Shown here: positions 60,657-64,000 of the stretch, one piece after another
How positions within the stretch are numbered: the stretch's first letter is position 1
How the letters are laid out: every line of letters starts with the position of its first letter
Assembly: GCA_963812415.1 (NCBI GenBank)
Contig: CAWEVH010000029.1
Coordinates: 62,001-126,000 of the forward strand
Length of the DNA stretch: 64,000 nt
Direction: 5' to 3'
Source of the DNA: JACVRW01 sp963812415
GTDB taxonomy: Bacteria > Actinomycetota > Thermoleophilia > Solirubrobacterales > Thermoleophilaceae
The notes under the pieces: generated by a model
The model's database searches: none
What the model was told of the DNA's origin: nothing
What the model saw: the letters and a program-made list of their open reading frames with translations, nothing else
Program-made: the position numbers and the translations under genes

Positions 60657-61719
60657 CTACCGCAGCATCGCCTCCGCACAGCCCAGCGCCCGCGCGTAGG
60701 CCGGGTCGCGCAGCAGCGCCTGGCGGATGCCCTCCCCCAGGATCCCCGACTCGCCACGTGAGGCCCCCAGCACGGTCCAGGTCGACTCGTTGCCCCGACG
60801 GTCAGTGCGATGCGCCGCCAGCCCACCCGCGCCGCGGTCCAGGCCGATCCTCATACCCGACGCCGTCCCGATCTCGACGCCGGCCAGGCCGGGCACGCTC
60901 TGGCCCTCATCGGGGACGAGCGTGAAGACAACGTCCTGGCGTCGCGCGTGCGCCTTGCCGTGCAGCTCGCTATTCCCCTGCATCAGCGAGCCCATCTCCC
61001 AGTCGAGCCGCGAGGCCAGCCAGCCGCAGAAGAGCACCCCGGCGATCGCCGAGTCGGGCCGGTGGCGAACGGTCACCTTGTCGATCCGGCCGAGCTCCTC
61101 GCGCCACTGCGGCGGGTCGAAGGTCGAGGCCACCCGCTCGCGCCAGGGCGTGCCGCGCAGCCAGGCGAGGTCCACAACGTATGCGCCCTCGGCGAGCTCG
61201 CGGGCGCGCGCGACCGCAGTGCCCGCGTCCGGCTCGTTCACCGAGTCGATCAGCACGACCTGCGACATGTGGAGCAGCGCGTCGAGCGCCTCGGGATGCC
61301 CGTGCGGCGACCACACCAGCGTCGCGATGTCGGTGACCACGAGCGGGTCGACGATCGTGTCGAGCTTGGCGAGGTGTCGCTCACCGAGGTCGAGCACGAT
61401 CCGCTCGCGCGTGAGCGAGATGCCGTCCCCGGGGCTGTCGTCCTGGCTCGTGAGCGCGACGGTGGCGTCGATCGTCGTGCGCCGCGGCTCAACGGCGCAG
61501 AGGATCGTGCGCGATGGGTGGTAGCGGCCCTACGCGCTCGAGCCGGTTCAGGATCTCGCCGCGCCACTCGCGGTCCACCACCACCACGAGGTTGAGCACC
61601 CGCGCCGGGGCGCACCCCCGGTCGCGTTCGTACTGCTCCTTCAGCAGGTTGCGCAGAGCCTCCTCGACATCGCCCGGCGAGGTGTCCTCGGCACTCCAGA
61701 CGGCCCCGGCGTCGACCAT
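60657..61719 (-). CDS. opcA: Glucose-6-phosphate dehydrogenase assembly protein OpcA (one frame lesion)
   Basis: About 353 residues. OpcA is the actinobacterial/cyanobacterial protein needed for assembly or redox activation of Zwf. It starts ATG 61719 with MVDAGAVWSAEDTSPGDVEE and includes RVLNLVVVVDREWRGEILNR; after one inserted base near 61527 come RYHPSRTILCAVEPR, VTDIATLVWSPHGHPEALDA, IDSVNEPDAGTA, WLRGTPWRERVASTFDPPQW. The C-terminus (LGEGIRQALLRDPAYARALG) is complete. It follows zwf by 3 bp on the same strand, the standard gene order. Confidence 0.92.
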
Positions 61720-61722
61720 GGC

Positions 61723-63240
61723 TCAGATCGCCCGCCAGTGCTGCCCGGAGGTGAGCAGCGAGTTCGCCTCGTCGGGCCCCGGGGAGCCCGCGGCGTAGGT
61801 GGGCAGCGGAGCGTCGGTGTCGCTCGACCAGTTCTCGAGGATCGGGTCGATGATGCGCCACTGGGCCTCGACCTCGTCGTCGCGGGTGAACAGCGTGGCG
61901 TCGCCGCGCATCGCGTCCATGATCAGGCGCTCGTAGGCCTCGGGCGACTGCGAGAGGAACGCGGTGCCGTACAGGAACTCCATGTTCACCGGCCGGATCC
62001 GCATGCGCGTGCCCGGGATCTTCGCCCCCAGCGAGAGCGACACGCCCTCGTTCGGCTGCATGGTCATCACGAGCTGGTTGGGCTGCACGCCGACCGAGCC
62101 CTGCTGCTCGAAGGCGAGGTGCGGCACCGGCTTGAGCGTGACCGCGATCTCCGTGACCTTGCGTGCGAGCCGCTTGCCCGTGCGCAGGTAGATCGGCACA
62201 CCCGCCCAGCGCCAGTTGTCGACCTCGAGCCGCAGCGCCACGTAGGTCTCCGTGCGCGAATCCGGCGGCACGCCCTCCTCCTCGAGGTAGCCCACCGCCT
62301 CCTTGCCCTCGGCCATCCCGGCGGTGTACTGGGCGCGCACCACCTCGTCGGGCCGCGGCGGCCGGATCGCGTGCAGCACCTTGACCTTCTCGTCACGCAC
62401 CTCGTCGGCGTCGAAGGTCACGGGCGGCTCCATGCACAGCAGCGTGAGCAGCTGGAGCATGTGGTTCTGGACGAGATCGCGCAGCGCCCCGGCCGAGTCG
62501 TAGTAGCCGGCGCGGCGCCCGATGCCGAGGTCCTCGGACGCCGTGATCTGCACGTAGTCGATGAAGTTCCGGTTCCAGATCGGCTCGAACAGGCCGTTCG
62601 CGAACCGGAACGCCAGCATGTTCTGCACGGTCTCCTTGCCCAGGTAGTGGTCGATCCGGAAGACCTGCGACTCGTAGAGGACCGACAGCACCTGGCGGTT
62701 GAGCTCCAGGGCCTCCTGGAGCCGCGTGCCGAACGGCTTTTCGATCACCACGCGCACCTCGGCCCCCTCGACCTGGTCGAGCCCGTGCTCGCCCAGCTTG
62801 CCCACGATCACCGGGAAGAACGCGGGGGCGGTCGAGAGGTAGAAGACGCGGTTGAAGACGATCCCAGCCTCGTCGTCGAACTCCTTCAGCTCTTCCTCGA
62901 CCCGCTTGAAGACGCTGTCGTCGTCGAACGTCCCCGGCACGTAGCGGACCCGCTCGAGCAGCTTGTCCAGCACCTGGTCGTCCGGTGGCCGCCGCGAGTA
63001 CTGCTCGATCGACTCCCGGGCCATTGCGCGGTAGTCCCCGTGCGGGATGTCCGAGCGCGAGACCGCGATCAGGTTGAAGCGCTCCGGCAGCGCGCCCTCG
63101 TGCGCGAGGTTGTACACGGCCGGCAGCAGCTTGCGGTGTGCCAGGTCGCCGGTGCCGCCGAAGATCACCAGCGTGGTCGGGTGGACCGGCAGCCGCTCGA
63201 GGCCCTCGACGAGCGGGTTCGCCTGCTCGAGCGTCGCCAT
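61723..63240 (-). CDS. zwf: Glucose-6-phosphate 1-dehydrogenase
   Basis: An intact 505-residue enzyme making 6-phosphogluconolactone and NADPH from glucose-6-phosphate. LVIFGGTGDLAHRKLLPAVY near residue 24 binds NADP, VVIEKPFGTRL and VFRIDHYLGKETVQNMLAFR carry the catalytic His and substrate Lys. GYYDSAGALRDLVQNHMLQL and VPIYLRTGKRL are standard family blocks. ATG 63240 shares one base with the gnd stop (TGATG), so translation is coupled to gnd and opcA. Confidence 0.97.
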   Translation of the reverse strand: MATLEQANPLVEGLERLPVHPTTLVIFGGTGDLAHRKLLPAVYNLAHEGALPERFNLIAVSRSDIPHGDYRAMARESIEQYSRRPPDDQVLDKLLERVRYVPGTFDDDSVFKRVEEELKEFDDEAGIVFNRVFYLSTAPAFFPVIVGKLGEHGLDQVEGAEVRVVIEKPFGTRLQEALELNRQVLSVLYESQVFRIDHYLGKETVQNMLAFRFANGLFEPIWNRNFIDYVQITASEDLGIGRRAGYYDSAGALRDLVQNHMLQLLTLLCMEPPVTFDADEVRDEKVKVLHAIRPPRPDEVVRAQYTAGMAEGKEAVGYLEEEGVPPDSRTETYVALRLEVDNWRWAGVPIYLRTGKRLARKVTEIAVTLKPVPHLAFEQQGSVGVQPNQLVMTMQPNEGVSLSLGAKIPGTRMRIRPVNMEFLYGTAFLSQSPEAYERLIMDAMRGDATLFTRDDEVEAQWRIIDPILENWSSDTDAPLPTYAAGSPGPDEANSLLTSGQHWRAI

Positions 63241-64000
63241 CAGCCCTTGGCGGCCTTCTGGACGGCGTGGCCGCCGAACTGGTTGCGAAGCGCGGCGTTC
63301 ACCTTCGCCGCGAACTCGTTCTGCCCGCGCGACGAGAAGCGCTCGTAGAGCGCGCCCGAGATCACGGGCATCGGGATGCGCCGGTCGATCGCGTCCTCGA
63401 CCGTCCAGCGGCCCTCGCCGGAGTCCTCCACGTAGGGACCGATGTCGGCGAGATCGTTGCCCTCCTGCTCGAAGGCGAGGGCGGCCAGCTCGCACAGCCA
63501 CGAGCGCACCACCGAGGCCTGCATCCACAGGTGGGCGATCTTCGCGTTGTCGAGCTCGAACTCGCAGGCGTCGAAGAGGGCGAAGCCCTCGGCGTAGGCC
63601 TGCATCATCCCGTACTCGACCCCGTTGTGGACCATCTTCACGTAGTGGCCGGCCCCGGTCGGCCCGAAGTGGCCCCAGCCGGCACCGTGCTCCTCGGATT
63701 CGGGCGGAGCGAGCACGTCGAGGATCGGCGCGAGCCGCTCCACGGCCTCGTCGGGCCCACCGACCATCATGCAGTAGCCGACCTGGAGGCCCCAGACGCC
63801 GCCGCTCACCCCCACGTCCACGTAGTGGATGCCCTTCGGGCCGAGCTCGTCCTGGCGCCGCTTGTCGTCGGTCCAGCGCGAGTTGCCGCCGTCGATGATC
63901 GTGTCGCCCTGCTCGAGCAGGGCGGCGAGCTGTTCGACGGTCGACTGGGTCGCGTCGCCCGCCGGGACCATGATCCATACCGAGCGCGGCGCCTCGAGCT
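63240..64000 (-). CDS. gnd: 6-phosphogluconate dehydrogenase, decarboxylating (3' part)
   Basis: The C-terminal 250 residues; the Rossmann N-terminus lies beyond the right edge. DTIIDGGNSRWTDDKRRQDE and DVGVSGGVWGLQVGYCMMVG bind substrate, and GAGHYVKMVHNGVEYGMMQA carries the catalytic Lys/Asn/Glu. The C-terminal helical domain is short, ending VQKAAKG, as in the NAD-preferring GntZ/YqeC-type short enzymes rather than the 470-residue NADP form. It heads the gnd-zwf-opcA operon on the minus strand. Confidence 0.93.
   Translation of the reverse strand, partial: LEAPRSVWIMVPAGDATQSTVEQLAALLEQGDTIIDGGNSRWTDDKRRQDELGPKGIHYVDVGVSGGVWGLQVGYCMMVGGPDEAVERLAPILDVLAPPESEEHGAGWGHFGPTGAGHYVKMVHNGVEYGMMQAYAEGFALFDACEFELDNAKIAHLWMQASVVRSWLCELAALAFEQEGNDLADIGPYVEDSGEGRWTVEDAIDRRIPMPVISGALYERFSSRGQNEFAAKVNAALRNQFGGHAVQKAAKG

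Overview
The window is high-GC (visually about 70%), uses many GTG/TTG starts and is densely packed on both strands. The overall gene style points to a soil actinobacterium of the Thermoleophilia/Solirubrobacterales type: paired MTDDQ-type sulfatases, OpcA with zwf and gnd, an ECF41/SigJ sigma factor, a heme A synthase cluster, and secreted proteins ending in a basic beta-rich RRFRVSR...RLRFTVVR domain. This assignment is an inference from gene content. I see no tRNA, rRNA, CRISPR array, prophage or insertion sequence.

Layout. 1-3190: start of a class V aminotransferase and aconitase (minus strand, several frame lesions). 3211-4497: PHP phosphoesterase and a small zinc ribbon. 4503-7745: two MscS-like membrane proteins on either side of an ECF sigma factor, then a histone-H1-like basic protein and a 37-residue hydrophobic peptide. 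7755-14499: EamA transporter, PLP aldolase/racemase-like enzyme, two overlapping sulfatases, FAD aldonolactone oxidase. 14654-18499: trxB, flippase-like protein, PAP2 phosphatase, metallo-beta-lactamase-fold hydrolase. 18523-25914: a signalling pair made of a 1657-residue soluble poly-HAMP hybrid histidine kinase and, 11 bp downstream, a REC-PAS-GAF-PP2C-HATPase protein. 26192-29956: EamA, LysE, a MocR-type regulator with a visible operator, enoyl-CoA hydratase. 29984-36121: secreted repeat protein, then ctaC-ctaD-ctaA-ctaB. 36141-39854: GH15 glucosidase, pgl and small unknown genes. 40125-45223: CopD-like protein, PPOX/F420-type protein, M20 peptidase, GlpQ-type phosphodiesterase, cupin, monooxygenase-like protein, methyltransferase. 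45249-51278: LtrA, an ECF41 epimerase-sigma operon with its own promoter, secreted M1 peptidase, GMC oxidoreductase. 51336-58704: a giant exported repeat protein of about 2450 residues. 58773-64000: DUF3533-like permease, cyclic-nucleotide-binding protein, a small protein, and gnd-zwf-opcA.

How genes work together. ctaC/D/A/B encode two core cytochrome c oxidase subunits plus both heme A biosynthesis steps. gnd, zwf, opcA and the distant pgl cover the oxidative pentose phosphate branch, and pgl overlaps a GH15 enzyme that may release glucose. The kinase/phosphatase pair looks like a complete route from a cytosolic signal to partner-switching control of a sigma factor. The ECF41 operon carries an upstream site matching the published ECF41 promoter consensus exactly.

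Caveat on quality. At least fifteen otherwise well-conserved genes are broken by small frame lesions. Where family conservation lets me place them, most are single inserted bases. This looks more like consensus error than gene decay, so such genes are reported as single CDS spanning the lesion, and predicted lengths assume repair.
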